DNA of 64,000 nucleotides from contig NZ_JABXWI010000005.1 of assembly GCF_014930365.1 (NCBI RefSeq), forward strand, positions 372,001-436,000. Reading direction: 5' to 3'. The DNA comes from Streptomyces caniscabiei. Its GTDB lineage: Bacteria; Actinomycetota; Actinomycetes; Streptomycetales; Streptomycetaceae. This document shows, piece by piece, positions 39,051 to 47,206 of this stretch (the first letter of the stretch is position 1; every line of letters begins with the position of its first letter). The translations under genes and the position numbers were made by a program. Below the pieces are notes generated by a model, which did not search any database, was not told where the DNA came from, and saw only the letters and a list, made by a program, of their open reading frames with translations.

Positions 39051-42000
39051 GTGGAGCCGTCGTTCTCGTCGCTGTCCTCACCCGCCCTGGTCGGCAGGGA
39101 GGCGGAGCGCGAGCTGCTGACGGCCGTCGTCCGGTCGGGCCGGGACGGGCACGGCTCCTCGGTGTTCGTGCTGGGCGAGCCCGGCATCGGCAAGTCCCGG
39201 CTCGTCGAGGAGGCCGCGTCCGCCGCCGCGCGCACCGGGGCGCGTGTCCTGCGCGGGCGAGCCGCGTCCGCCGGGCGCGCGGTGCCGCTGCGCCCCCTCG
39301 CGGAGGCCGTGTTCTCCGGCCTACGGGGCGAGGGGGCGCCCTCGGACGGCGAACTGGGCCCCTACGAGCCCCTGCTGACCCGGCTCTGCGGGCTGGCACC
39401 GCAGGACGGCGCTCCCCTCGTCGGGTACGCCGAGGCGGTGCTGCGGCTGTTGCACGTCCTCGGCCGGGACGGCGGCTGCGTCCTGGTGCTGGAGGACCTG
39501 CACGACGCGGACGCCGACACGCTCGCCATCGTCGACTACCTGACGGACAACCTCTCCGGGCAGCGGACCGTCCTGCTGGCCACCCTGCGCGGCGAGTCCG
39601 GCCCGGCGCTCGCCCTCGCCGGGGCCGCCACGTCCCGCCGTACGGCCCGGACCATACGACTCGCCCGCCTGGGGGCGGCCGGCACCGCCGAGTTGGCGGC
39701 CCGCTGTCTGGGCCACGGCTCCGCCGAGGACGTCCCGGCCGCGGTACTGAACCGGCTGCACACCGTCTCCGAGGGTGTCCCCTTCGTGGTGGAGGAGCTG
39801 CTGCGCGCCATGGTCGACGGGGGCGGACTGGTCCGGGAGGGGGGCTCCCGCTGGGCGGTCGCCGGGTCGCTCGACGCCGGTGTCCCCGCCACCGTCGCCG
39901 CCGCCGTCCTGCAACGTGTGGACCAGCTGCCGCCCGCGGGTGTCGCCCTCCTGGAGGCGGCGGCGGTCCTCGGTCGACGCTTCCCCGTGGACGTCGCCGC
40001 ACGCGCCGCCGGCCTGGACCGCGCCACCGCCCTCACCCAGCTCCGCCACGCCTCCCACGCCCACCTCGTCTCCGGCGCCACCACCCCCGCCGACCCCGGC
40101 TGGCACACCTTCCGCCACGCCCTCACGGCCGACGCCATCAGCGGCCGCCTGCTCCCCGCCGAAAGGGCGGCACTGTGCCTGGCGGCGGCCGACGCGATCG
40201 AGGGGACGTGGGGGGTGAGCGACGAGGAGGCGAGCCCTGCCGCGACGCACGCCGGTGGGGACACCCCGACACGCCCGATCACGCCGAGCACGACGCACCA
40301 CGACACGCCCAGCAGGGGAGACACGGTGCCCTCCGGGAGACCCGGCGTCCCCGGCCCACCACACCGTGGCTCCGGCCCGGCCGACCTCCCCGACACACCG
40401 ACGCACGGCCACAACCCCGACCCCGACCCCGACCCCGACCAGAGCAACAACAACAGCAACAGCACAGTCACCCGCCCCGGCGCACCGCGCCCCGCCCCCG
40501 AGCCGACCGGTCTCCCCCAAGCACCCTCCCGAGGCCCCGAGTCGGTCGACCCGCACGTCCCGACGCCCCGCGTCCCCGAGACAGCCGGCCCTCCCCACGC
40601 CCCGCCCGCCGAACCCGACTTCTCCGCCCTCGCCCTCGCCCAGCTCCCACCCCCCGCGCCCGCCCCGTCCGCCGCCCCGGCCCGCACCCCCCACCGCCCC
40701 CTCGGCGAGGAGACCAATGACGATCTGTACCGGCTCGCCGCGGAGTTGTGCGTAGCCGGTGGCCGGCCGGCGCGGGCGGCCGTGCTGCTCGCCCGGGCCG
40801 GTCGGCAGGCCGTCGCGCGGGGTGCGCTGCTGACCGCCGTGGAACTCCTCGACCGGGGCCTGGAACTGATCGCCGACACGCCGGACGCTCCCCCCGAGGC
40901 CGTGGCCCGGCTGCTGGAGGAGTTGCTCGGCACGCTGGTCCTCACCGGAGACGTACGGCGCGTATCCGAACTCGGTGACCGGCTGGACCGGGTCCTGACG
41001 GTCTCCGGCGCGCCGGCCGGCCGACGGGCGGCGGGTTTCCTGACCCGGGCGCGGGCCGCGGCGACCGCGCAGCAGTGGGAGGAGGGCCTGACCGCCGTAC
41101 GGCGGGCGAGGGAGCTGCTCGGCGACACGCCCGACCCGGCGTCCCGCGCCGCGCTGGACGCGGTCGCCGCCCACCTGGTGCTCAACTCGCAGCGCCCGGA
41201 CCGGCTGGAGAGCGCCCGCGCGCTCGCCGAGGGCGCCGTCGCGACCGCGGAGGAGGTGGGGCTGCCGGAGGTGGCGTGCAAGGCGCTGAACATGCTCGGC
41301 TACTGCCTGCGCCCCCGGGACCTGGGCGAGGCGGAGGACGCGTTCGCCCGGCTGGTCGCCACCGCCGAGGCCCACGCGCTGCCGGTGTGGCGGATCCGTG
41401 GCCTGCTGGAGCTGGGCGTTCTCGACCGTGTCCGGTTCACCGGCACGGACCGGCTGCTCGCCGCGCGCGCGGCTGCCGAGGACACCGGCGCGGTGCTCAT
41501 GACCGCCTGGGCCGACATGCATCTGACCCTCTCCCACATCCTGCGCGACGAACACGACCGGGCCGCGGAGTCCGCGCGTCGCCTGCGGGAGACGGCCCGC
41601 CGACTGAGGTTGCGCGAGGTGGAGCTGATCGGCGCGGGCGTGGACGGCATCATCGCCGCGTCGCTCGGGGAGCGGGAGAGGCTCGACGCCACCCTGCGCA
41701 CGCTGGAGCGCGCGCTCGCCGGGCGCAGCGCCGGGGCGCTCTGGGGTTACGCCGACACCTCGGTGTGGGGCTGGGCCCAGGGCGTCTGCTCCCTGCTGCG
41801 GGAGGAACCCGACCGCGCGCTGGCCGAGTTCACCGAGGCGGACGCCGTCATGCGGGCCCTGCCCAGCACCCGTGGCGTCACCGGTTTCCTCGGGCCGTAC
41901 CTCCTGCTGCGCACCCTGCGCGGCACGGCCGACTGGGGCGAACTCGACGGCCCCGGCACCGAACGACTCGCCCAGGTCCACTGGGACCGCCCCTTCGCCG

Positions 42001-42506
42001 GCTGGTCCCGGGCCGTCCTGCTGGGCCGCGAGGGCCGCAGCGCGGAGGCCGCCAAGGCGGCGGAGGAGGCTCTGACCGGCACCGCCGCGATCCCGCTGGC
42101 CGCCCACCTCTGTCTGCGGCTGGGCGCCCAGGCCGCGCTCGCCGACGGCTGGGGCCGGCCCGTCGAATGGCTGCGCGCCGCCGAGCAGTTCTTCCACGAG
42201 CGGGGCACGACCCGCGTGTCCGCCGCGTGCCGGGCGCTGCTGCGCGACGCCGGCGCGCCCGTGCCGCGCCGCCGCCAGGGCCACGACACGATCCCGCGAG
42301 AGCTGCGCCGCGTGGGGGTCACGGCCCGGGAGTACGAGGTGCTGCGCCTGCTCGCCGCCCGGCTCGGCAACCAGGAGATCGCCGACCACCTCTTCCTCTC
42401 CCCGCGCACCGTGGAGAAGCACCTCGCCAGCCTCCGCCACCGCACCGACAGTCCCGACCGTGCGGCCCTGATCACCCTGGCCAGACGCTACGCCGAGGAC
42501 AGGTGA
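39051..42506 (+). CDS. Large LuxR-family (LAL-type) ATPase transcriptional regulator
   Basis: The protein is about 1151 aa. The N-terminal AAA-type ATPase has Walker A FVLGEPGIGKSRLVEEA (near residue 40) and Walker B CVLVLEDLHDADADTLAIVDYL (near 145). A Pro/Thr/Asp-rich, probably disordered stretch of about 165 residues (40210-40710) follows, then a helical TPR-like region. The C-terminus is a LuxR helix-turn-helix (VTAREYEVLRLLAARLGNQEIADHLFLSPRTVEKHLASL). Start choice is open: TTG 39036 has AGGGGG 7 bases upstream, while GTG 39051 gives MEPSFSSLSSPALVGRE. The gene precedes phoD; whether it regulates it is unknown. Confidence 0.9.
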   Translation: MEPSFSSLSSPALVGREAERELLTAVVRSGRDGHGSSVFVLGEPGIGKSRLVEEAASAAARTGARVLRGRAASAGRAVPLRPLAEAVFSGLRGEGAPSDGELGPYEPLLTRLCGLAPQDGAPLVGYAEAVLRLLHVLGRDGGCVLVLEDLHDADADTLAIVDYLTDNLSGQRTVLLATLRGESGPALALAGAATSRRTARTIRLARLGAAGTAELAARCLGHGSAEDVPAAVLNRLHTVSEGVPFVVEELLRAMVDGGGLVREGGSRWAVAGSLDAGVPATVAAAVLQRVDQLPPAGVALLEAAAVLGRRFPVDVAARAAGLDRATALTQLRHASHAHLVSGATTPADPGWHTFRHALTADAISGRLLPAERAALCLAAADAIEGTWGVSDEEASPAATHAGGDTPTRPITPSTTHHDTPSRGDTVPSGRPGVPGPPHRGSGPADLPDTPTHGHNPDPDPDPDQSNNNSNSTVTRPGAPRPAPEPTGLPQAPSRGPESVDPHVPTPRVPETAGPPHAPPAEPDFSALALAQLPPPAPAPSAAPARTPHRPLGEETNDDLYRLAAELCVAGGRPARAAVLLARAGRQAVARGALLTAVELLDRGLELIADTPDAPPEAVARLLEELLGTLVLTGDVRRVSELGDRLDRVLTVSGAPAGRRAAGFLTRARAAATAQQWEEGLTAVRRARELLGDTPDPASRAALDAVAAHLVLNSQRPDRLESARALAEGAVATAEEVGLPEVACKALNMLGYCLRPRDLGEAEDAFARLVATAEAHALPVWRIRGLLELGVLDRVRFTGTDRLLAARAAAEDTGAVLMTAWADMHLTLSHILRDEHDRAAESARRLRETARRLRLREVELIGAGVDGIIAASLGERERLDATLRTLERALAGRSAGALWGYADTSVWGWAQGVCSLLREEPDRALAEFTEADAVMRALPSTRGVTGFLGPYLLLRTLRGTADWGELDGPGTERLAQVHWDRPFAGWSRAVLLGREGRSAEAAKAAEEALTGTAAIPLAAHLCLRLGAQAALADGWGRPVEWLRAAEQFFHERGTTRVSAACRALLRDAGAPVPRRRQGHDTIPRELRRVGVTAREYEVLRLLAARLGNQEIADHLFLSPRTVEKHLASLRHRTDSPDRAALITLARRYAEDR

Positions 42507-42649
42507 CCGCCGGGGCACCGGCTCACCGCAGACCACGAAGCCCGGTCCGTCGGCCCGCGTTCGCGTGCCCGGTATGACGAACAATGCACGACCGTCTGAA
42601 CATTGGGCGGATTTCGGGCTTCTGTCTTACCTTCGGCCCTACTCATCAG

Positions 42650-42663
42650 TAATCTCATCCGCC
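42650..42663 (+). promoter_or_regulatory. Leaderless promoter -10 box of phoD
   Basis: TAATCT at 42650-42655 ends 8 bases before the GTG at 42664, and no ribosome-binding site is seen. In Streptomyces phoD is known to be controlled by PhoP under phosphate limitation. The segment 42585-42630 would be the place for PHO boxes, but I cannot assign them with confidence. Confidence 0.4.
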
Positions 42664-44340
42664 GTGACCAGTCGCAGATCTCACTCCAGCCCCGATTCCC
42701 CGACCCGGCCCACGAGTTCGCCCGCCCCGAGCCGCCGTACGGTGGTCAAGGCGGCCACGGCCGGCGCCGTCCTCGCGGCACCGCTGGCGGCCGCGATACC
42801 GGCGCGCGCGGCGGAGACCCCCGCCTTCCTGCACGGGGTCGCCTCCGGCGACCCGCTGCCCGACGGTGTCCTGCTGTGGACCCGGGTGACGCCCACCGCC
42901 GCCGCGCTGCCCGGCTCCGGTGTCGGCCCGGACGTCGAGGTCGGCTGGACCGTCGCCCTGGACAAGGCGTTCACCCGCGTCGTCGCCAGGGGATCGACGA
43001 CCGCGAGCGCCTCCTCCGACCACACCGTCAAGGCGGACGTACGCGGTCTGGCGCCCGCCACGGACTACTGGTTCCGATTCTCCGCCGGCGGCACCGACTC
43101 GCCCGCCGCCCGCACCCGCACCGCCCCGGCCGCCGACGCCGCCGTCACGGGGCTGCGCTTCGGCGTGGTGTCCTGCGCCAACTGGGAGGGCGGGTACTTC
43201 GCGGCCTACCGTCATCTCGCCGCGCGCGGCGACCTGGACGCGTGGCTGCACCTCGGCGACTACATCTACGAGTACGGCACCGGCGCGTACGGCACCCGCG
43301 ACAAGGTCGTACGACCGCACGCACCGAGTCACGAGATCGTCTCCCTCGCCGACTACCGTGTCCGGCACGCCCGTTACAAGACCGACCCCGATCTCCAGGC
43401 CCTGCACGCGGCCGCGCCGGTCGTCGCCATCTGGGACGACCACGAGATCGCCAACGACACCTGGTCGGGCGGCGCCGAGAACCACACCGAGGGCGCGGAG
43501 GGCACCTGGGCGGCCCGTCAGTCGGCGGCCAAGCGGGCCTACTTCGAGTGGATGCCGGTGCGCCCGGCGGTCGCGGGCACCACCTACCGCCGGCTGCGCT
43601 TCGGCAAGCTCGTCGACCTCTCGCTGCTCGACCTGCGCTCCTTCCGGTCGCAGCAGGTGGGCGTGGGCGAAGGCGAGGTCGACGACCCGGACCGTACGCT
43701 GACCGGCCGGGCCCAGCTCGACTGGCTGAAGGCCGGGCTGAAGTCCTCCGACACGACCTGGCGTCTGGTCGGCAACTCGGTGATGATCGCCCCGTTCGCG
43801 ATCGGCAACCTCACGGCCGACCTCTTCGAGCCCCTCGCCGAACTGCTGGGGCTGCCGAAGGAGGGGCTCGCCCTCAATCCGGACCAGTGGGACGGCTACA
43901 CCGACGACCGCCGCGAACTCCTCGCCCATCTGCGGGCGAACGTCATCCGCAACACCGTCTTCCTCACCGGCGACATCCACATGGCCTGGGCCAACGACGT
44001 ACCGGTCGACGCCGGTACGTATCCGCTGTCGGCCTCCGCCGCCACCGAGTTCGTGGTCACGTCGGTCACCTCCGACAACCTGGACGACCTCGTCAAGGTC
44101 CCCGAGGGCACCGTCTCCGCGCTGGCCTCCCCGCTGATCCGCGCCGCCAACCGGCACGTCCACTGGGTCGACACCGACCGGCACGGCTACGGCGTCCTGG
44201 ACATCACCGCCGCGCGGGCGCAGATGGACTTCTACGTCCTGTCCGACCGCACGAAGGCCGGCGCGACCTCGTCCTGGGCGCGCTCGTACCGGACGCGGAG
44301 CGGGACTCAGAAGGTCGAGCGGACGTACGACCCCGTGTGA
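42664..44340 (+). CDS. phoD: PhoD-type alkaline phosphatase/phosphodiesterase, Tat-exported
   Basis: The 558-aa secreted enzyme has a twin-arginine signal: PAPSRRTVVKAATAGAVLAA, cleaved after IPARAA. The PhoD N-terminal domain begins FLHGVASGDPLPDGVLLWTRVTP. Metal and phosphate residues are in VVSCANWEGGYFAAYRHLA, LHLGDYIYEYG, AIWDDHEIANDTW and FLTGDIHMAWANDV. PhoD enzymes need Ca2+ and Fe3+ and release phosphate from diverse esters and diesters outside the cell. GTG 42664 is preferred because the upstream frame lacks signal-peptide features and a -10-like box is 8 bases away. Confidence 0.94.
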   Translation: MTSRRSHSSPDSPTRPTSSPAPSRRTVVKAATAGAVLAAPLAAAIPARAAETPAFLHGVASGDPLPDGVLLWTRVTPTAAALPGSGVGPDVEVGWTVALDKAFTRVVARGSTTASASSDHTVKADVRGLAPATDYWFRFSAGGTDSPAARTRTAPAADAAVTGLRFGVVSCANWEGGYFAAYRHLAARGDLDAWLHLGDYIYEYGTGAYGTRDKVVRPHAPSHEIVSLADYRVRHARYKTDPDLQALHAAAPVVAIWDDHEIANDTWSGGAENHTEGAEGTWAARQSAAKRAYFEWMPVRPAVAGTTYRRLRFGKLVDLSLLDLRSFRSQQVGVGEGEVDDPDRTLTGRAQLDWLKAGLKSSDTTWRLVGNSVMIAPFAIGNLTADLFEPLAELLGLPKEGLALNPDQWDGYTDDRRELLAHLRANVIRNTVFLTGDIHMAWANDVPVDAGTYPLSASAATEFVVTSVTSDNLDDLVKVPEGTVSALASPLIRAANRHVHWVDTDRHGYGVLDITAARAQMDFYVLSDRTKAGATSSWARSYRTRSGTQKVERTYDPV

Positions 44341-44353
44341 TCCCGCCCACGGC

Positions 44354-44923
44354 TCAGAGCGTGCCGAGGAAGCCGAGCGCCACCTGCCAGGTGGCCTCGG
44401 CGGCCTCCTCGTCGTAGTCGGGGAGGTCGGGGTCGGTGTAGAGGTGGCCGGCACCGGCGTATCGATAGACCTCGACATCGGCGCCGGCCTTGCGCATCTG
44501 GAGATACCAGGCGCTCAGCCAGTCGTCGGGCTCGAAGGGGTCGGGCTCGGCGACGTGCAGTTGAACCGGCAGGTCGTCCACGGACGCGGTGGCGGCGATG
44601 TCCGACGTGCCGTGCAGGAGCAGCAGCCCGCGCGCGTTCTTGTCGCCGAGGGCCAGGGTCTGCGCGACGGCGGCACCGAGCGAGAACCCGGCGTAGACGA
44701 GCCCTCGTTCCGAGTAGGGCGCGGCGGCCAGGACCGCCCGCTTGAGAATCTCCTCACGGCCCAGCTCCTCGTTGAGGGCCCTGCCGTCCTCGACCGTGTC
44801 GAACGTCCGGCCGCCGAAGAGGTCGGGGGTCCACACCTCGTGTCCGGCGGCGCGCAGCCGGTCCGCGGCCTGGCGTACCGCGGGCCGCAGACCGTAGGTC
44901 GAGTGGAAGAGCACGATGTTCAT
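44354..44923 (-). CDS. Dienelactone hydrolase family protein
   Basis: The 189-aa alpha/beta-hydrolase starts at ATG 44923 (MNIVLFHSTYGLRPAVRQAAD). It shows the nucleophile elbow GLVYAGFSLGAAVAQTLAL, with Ser in the position usually held by Cys in true dienelactone hydrolases, and a C-terminal histidine in YAGAGHLYTDPDL. An acid in VAEPDPFEPDDW may complete the triad. The substrate is unknown. It converges with phoD across 13 bases. Confidence 0.88.
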   Translation of the reverse strand: MNIVLFHSTYGLRPAVRQAADRLRAAGHEVWTPDLFGGRTFDTVEDGRALNEELGREEILKRAVLAAAPYSERGLVYAGFSLGAAVAQTLALGDKNARGLLLLHGTSDIAATASVDDLPVQLHVAEPDPFEPDDWLSAWYLQMRKAGADVEVYRYAGAGHLYTDPDLPDYDEEAAEATWQVALGFLGTL

Positions 44924-45029
44924 GAGGCCATGGTGCCAGCCGGGTCCGACAGCGGGTCCGCCGACCGGTCCCGGCGCCCGTACCCCGAGCGCGGCCGAAG
45001 TCACATGTTCATGACCCCGCGAGGCCGGT

Positions 45030-45042
45030 TACGTTCGAAGGC
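45030..45042 (+). promoter_or_regulatory. Leaderless promoter -10 box of the MscS gene
   Basis: TACGTT at 45030-45035 ends 7 bases before the ATG at 45043, with no Shine-Dalgarno sequence between them. Confidence 0.5.
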
Positions 45043-46170
45043 ATGGAGAACCTACTCCGCCCATTGATCGTCATCGGCGGCTCGGTCGTCCTCACGCTGC
45101 TCATCGGCTGGACGACCGACCTGCTGCTGCGCAAGGCGGACCAGCGGCACCACGAGACACCTCTGTGGGGCCTGCTGCGCCGCGGCCGCATCCCCTACCA
45201 ACTGGTCCTGTGCGCGGCCTTCCTCAGAGCTTCGTACGACGAGGCCCAACTGCTGGAGCAGCACCGCACCGCCGTCGGCCGCACCCTGACGCTGGTGCTG
45301 ATCGGCGCGACGGCCTGGCTGGTGATCCGCATCGCGGCGGCGATAGTGGAGACGACGTACAGCCGCTACGCCCGCACCCACCGCGATCCGGCCCGGGTAC
45401 GCCGGGTGCGGACCCAGGTGACGCTGATCATGCGGGTCGTCTCGGCGATCGTCGGTGTGGTGGCGGTGGCGTCGATGCTGCTGACCTTCCCGGCGATGCG
45501 CGCGGCCGGCGCCTCACTGCTGGCCTCGGCCGGACTGCTGGGCATCGTCGCCGGTATCGCCGCGCAGTCCACGCTGAGCAACCTCTTCGCCGGGCTGCAG
45601 ATCGCCTTCGGCGACATGGTCCGCCTCGGTGACGTGGTCGTCGTGGAGGGCGAGTGGGGCACGATCGACGAGATCACCCTCACGTTCCTCACGGTCCGCA
45701 CCTGGGACGAGCGCCGGATCACGATGCCTGTGTCGTACTTCACCTCGAAGCCGTTCGAGAACTGGTCCCGGGGCGGCGCCCAGATGACCGGCACGGTCTT
45801 CCTGCACGTCGACCACGCGGCGCCGCTGGCCGCGATGCGCGACCGGCTCCGCGACATCCTGCGTGCCTGCCCCGCCTGGGACGGCCGCCACTACGACCTG
45901 ACGGTCACCGACTCGACGCCCTCCACCATGGAGGTGCGGGCCCTGGTGACGGCGAAGGACCCGGACGACCTGTGGACCGTCCGCGTCGCCGTCCGCGAAC
46001 AGCTCATCCACTGGCTCACCGAGACCCACCCGTACGCCCTCCCCCGCGTCAACACGGCCGACGCGGTCCTTCCCCCGACCCACCCCCACTCCCACAACGG
46101 CGACGGCACGGCCCTCCGCGCCCACCGGAGCCGCGTCCACGAGCCCCCGAGGGCCCCGGGCCGGGGGTGA
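45043..46170 (+). CDS. MscS-family mechanosensitive channel
   Basis: This 375-aa protein has N-terminal helices (LIVIGGSVVLTLLIGWTTDL, LTLVLIGATAWLVIRIAAAIV, VSAIVGVVAVASMLLTF). The MscS pore helix follows (ASLLASAGLLGIVAGIAAQSTLSNLFAG). The beta domain signature is FGDMVRLGDVVVVEGEWGTIDEITLTFLTVRTWDERRITMPVSYF. Such channels open on membrane tension in osmotic downshock. A Pro/His/Arg-rich tail ends the protein. It converges with the SDR gene, with 5 bases between the stops. Confidence 0.95.
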   Translation: MENLLRPLIVIGGSVVLTLLIGWTTDLLLRKADQRHHETPLWGLLRRGRIPYQLVLCAAFLRASYDEAQLLEQHRTAVGRTLTLVLIGATAWLVIRIAAAIVETTYSRYARTHRDPARVRRVRTQVTLIMRVVSAIVGVVAVASMLLTFPAMRAAGASLLASAGLLGIVAGIAAQSTLSNLFAGLQIAFGDMVRLGDVVVVEGEWGTIDEITLTFLTVRTWDERRITMPVSYFTSKPFENWSRGGAQMTGTVFLHVDHAAPLAAMRDRLRDILRACPAWDGRHYDLTVTDSTPSTMEVRALVTAKDPDDLWTVRVAVREQLIHWLTETHPYALPRVNTADAVLPPTHPHSHNGDGTALRAHRSRVHEPPRAPGRG

Positions 46171-46175
46171 GAGCG

Positions 46176-46916
46176 TCAGTGCCCGCGCTCGGCGCCCCCG
46201 TTGACCTGGACGATCTGCGCGGTGACATGTCCGGCGCCGGGTGAGGCGAGCCAGTGCAGCGTGTCGGCGACGTCCGCGGGCGTACCGGCCCGGCCCGTCG
46301 AGGTCTCCGCGACGAGCCGGGCCCGCCGCGCCTCCTCCACCGGACCGCCGAAGAACTCGGTGTCCTCCACATAGCCGGGCGCCACGACGTTCACCGTGAT
46401 GCCGCGCGGCCCGAACTCCCGCGCGAGATCGAAGGCGTACGGATGCAGCGCCGCCTTGGACCCGGCGTACGCCCCACTCCCGGACCCCCGATACGCCGCG
46501 ATCGACGACAGGAAGAGCACCCGTCCGCCAGGCGAGGCCAGCCGGTCCCGCAGCGCCTCGGTGAGCAGGACGGCGGTCAGCGTGTTCAGCCGGAAGTTGA
46601 CGCTCCAGGCGTGCGCGACGGCATCGAGCGGATCACCGCCGTCCACTGCGGGCTCCAGCCCGCCGTTCCCCCCGGCACTGTGGATCAGCACATCCACGGT
46701 CCCGAACTCCGCCGCGACGAACTCGGCGACCCCCCGCACGCTCTCCGTGTCGGAGAGGTCGGCCGCGTACACGAGCGCGCCGGCCACCCCCGCCTTCTGC
46801 AGCACCTCCAGCCGCCGCCCGACCAACAACACCCGGTCCCCACCGGCCGCGAACACCTCCGCCGCCGCGCGCCCGATCCCCGTCCCTCCACCACTGATCA
46901 CCACATTGCGAGCCAT
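46176..46916 (-). CDS. Short-chain dehydrogenase/reductase
   Basis: The 246-aa SDR starts at ATG 46916 (MARNVVISGGGTGIGRAAAE). It has the TGxxxGxG cofactor site (ISGGGTGIGRA), DVLIHSAGGNG (the NNAG position changed to HSAG), the catalytic Ser in LFLSSIAAYRGSGSGAYAGSKAAL with Tyr and Lys as YxxSK, and GITVNVVAPGYVEDTEF. The substrate is unknown. TAGGGT ends 7 bases upstream of the ATG, so the gene is probably leaderless, and the longer frame to 46955 is not used. Confidence 0.93.
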   Translation of the reverse strand: MARNVVISGGGTGIGRAAAEVFAAGGDRVLLVGRRLEVLQKAGVAGALVYAADLSDTESVRGVAEFVAAEFGTVDVLIHSAGGNGGLEPAVDGGDPLDAVAHAWSVNFRLNTLTAVLLTEALRDRLASPGGRVLFLSSIAAYRGSGSGAYAGSKAALHPYAFDLAREFGPRGITVNVVAPGYVEDTEFFGGPVEEARRARLVAETSTGRAGTPADVADTLHWLASPGAGHVTAQIVQVNGGAERGH

Positions 46917-46929
46917 ACCCCCGACCCTA
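46917..46929 (-). promoter_or_regulatory. Leaderless promoter -10 box of the SDR gene
   Basis: On the minus strand TAGGGT (46929-46924) is followed by CGGGGGT and the ATG at 46916. Confidence 0.5.
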
Positions 46930-47009
46930 CAAACCCCCAACTCCCCGCAACCCACGCCTCGGCGCCCCCCATCCCCTAGTCACAAACACGTCACACAACG
47001 CCCCCACCG

Positions 47010-47192
47010 AACCCGCAGCCGCAGCCGCCAATAGTCACCAACCCCCACAAGAAACCCGCACCCCTCCACCAGGGAGCCACGGGCGGCGCGCGGGCGGGCG
47101 ACTACCCAACCCGCAGCCGCCAACGACGCCCAACCCCCCACAAGAGACCCCTACCTCTCCAGCGAGGAGTCACGGGCGGGCGCGGGTGGGCA
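47010..47192. repeat. Two imperfect direct repeats of about 85-90 bases
   Basis: The blocks 47010-47103 and 47108-47192 share ACCCGCAGCCGCCAA, CCCCCACAAGAAACCC / CCCCCACAAGAGACCC and GGAG(C/T)CACGGGCGG in the same order. They fill the space between the SDR gene and the antiporter stop. No gene is seen in them. Confidence 0.7.
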
Positions 47193-47206
47193 AGGCGCCC
47201 CGCAAC

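Noticed and set aside
35062..46916. Genomic island or prophage
   Set aside because: Base and codon composition match the flanks, and there are no integrase, tRNA, att-like repeat or phage genes.
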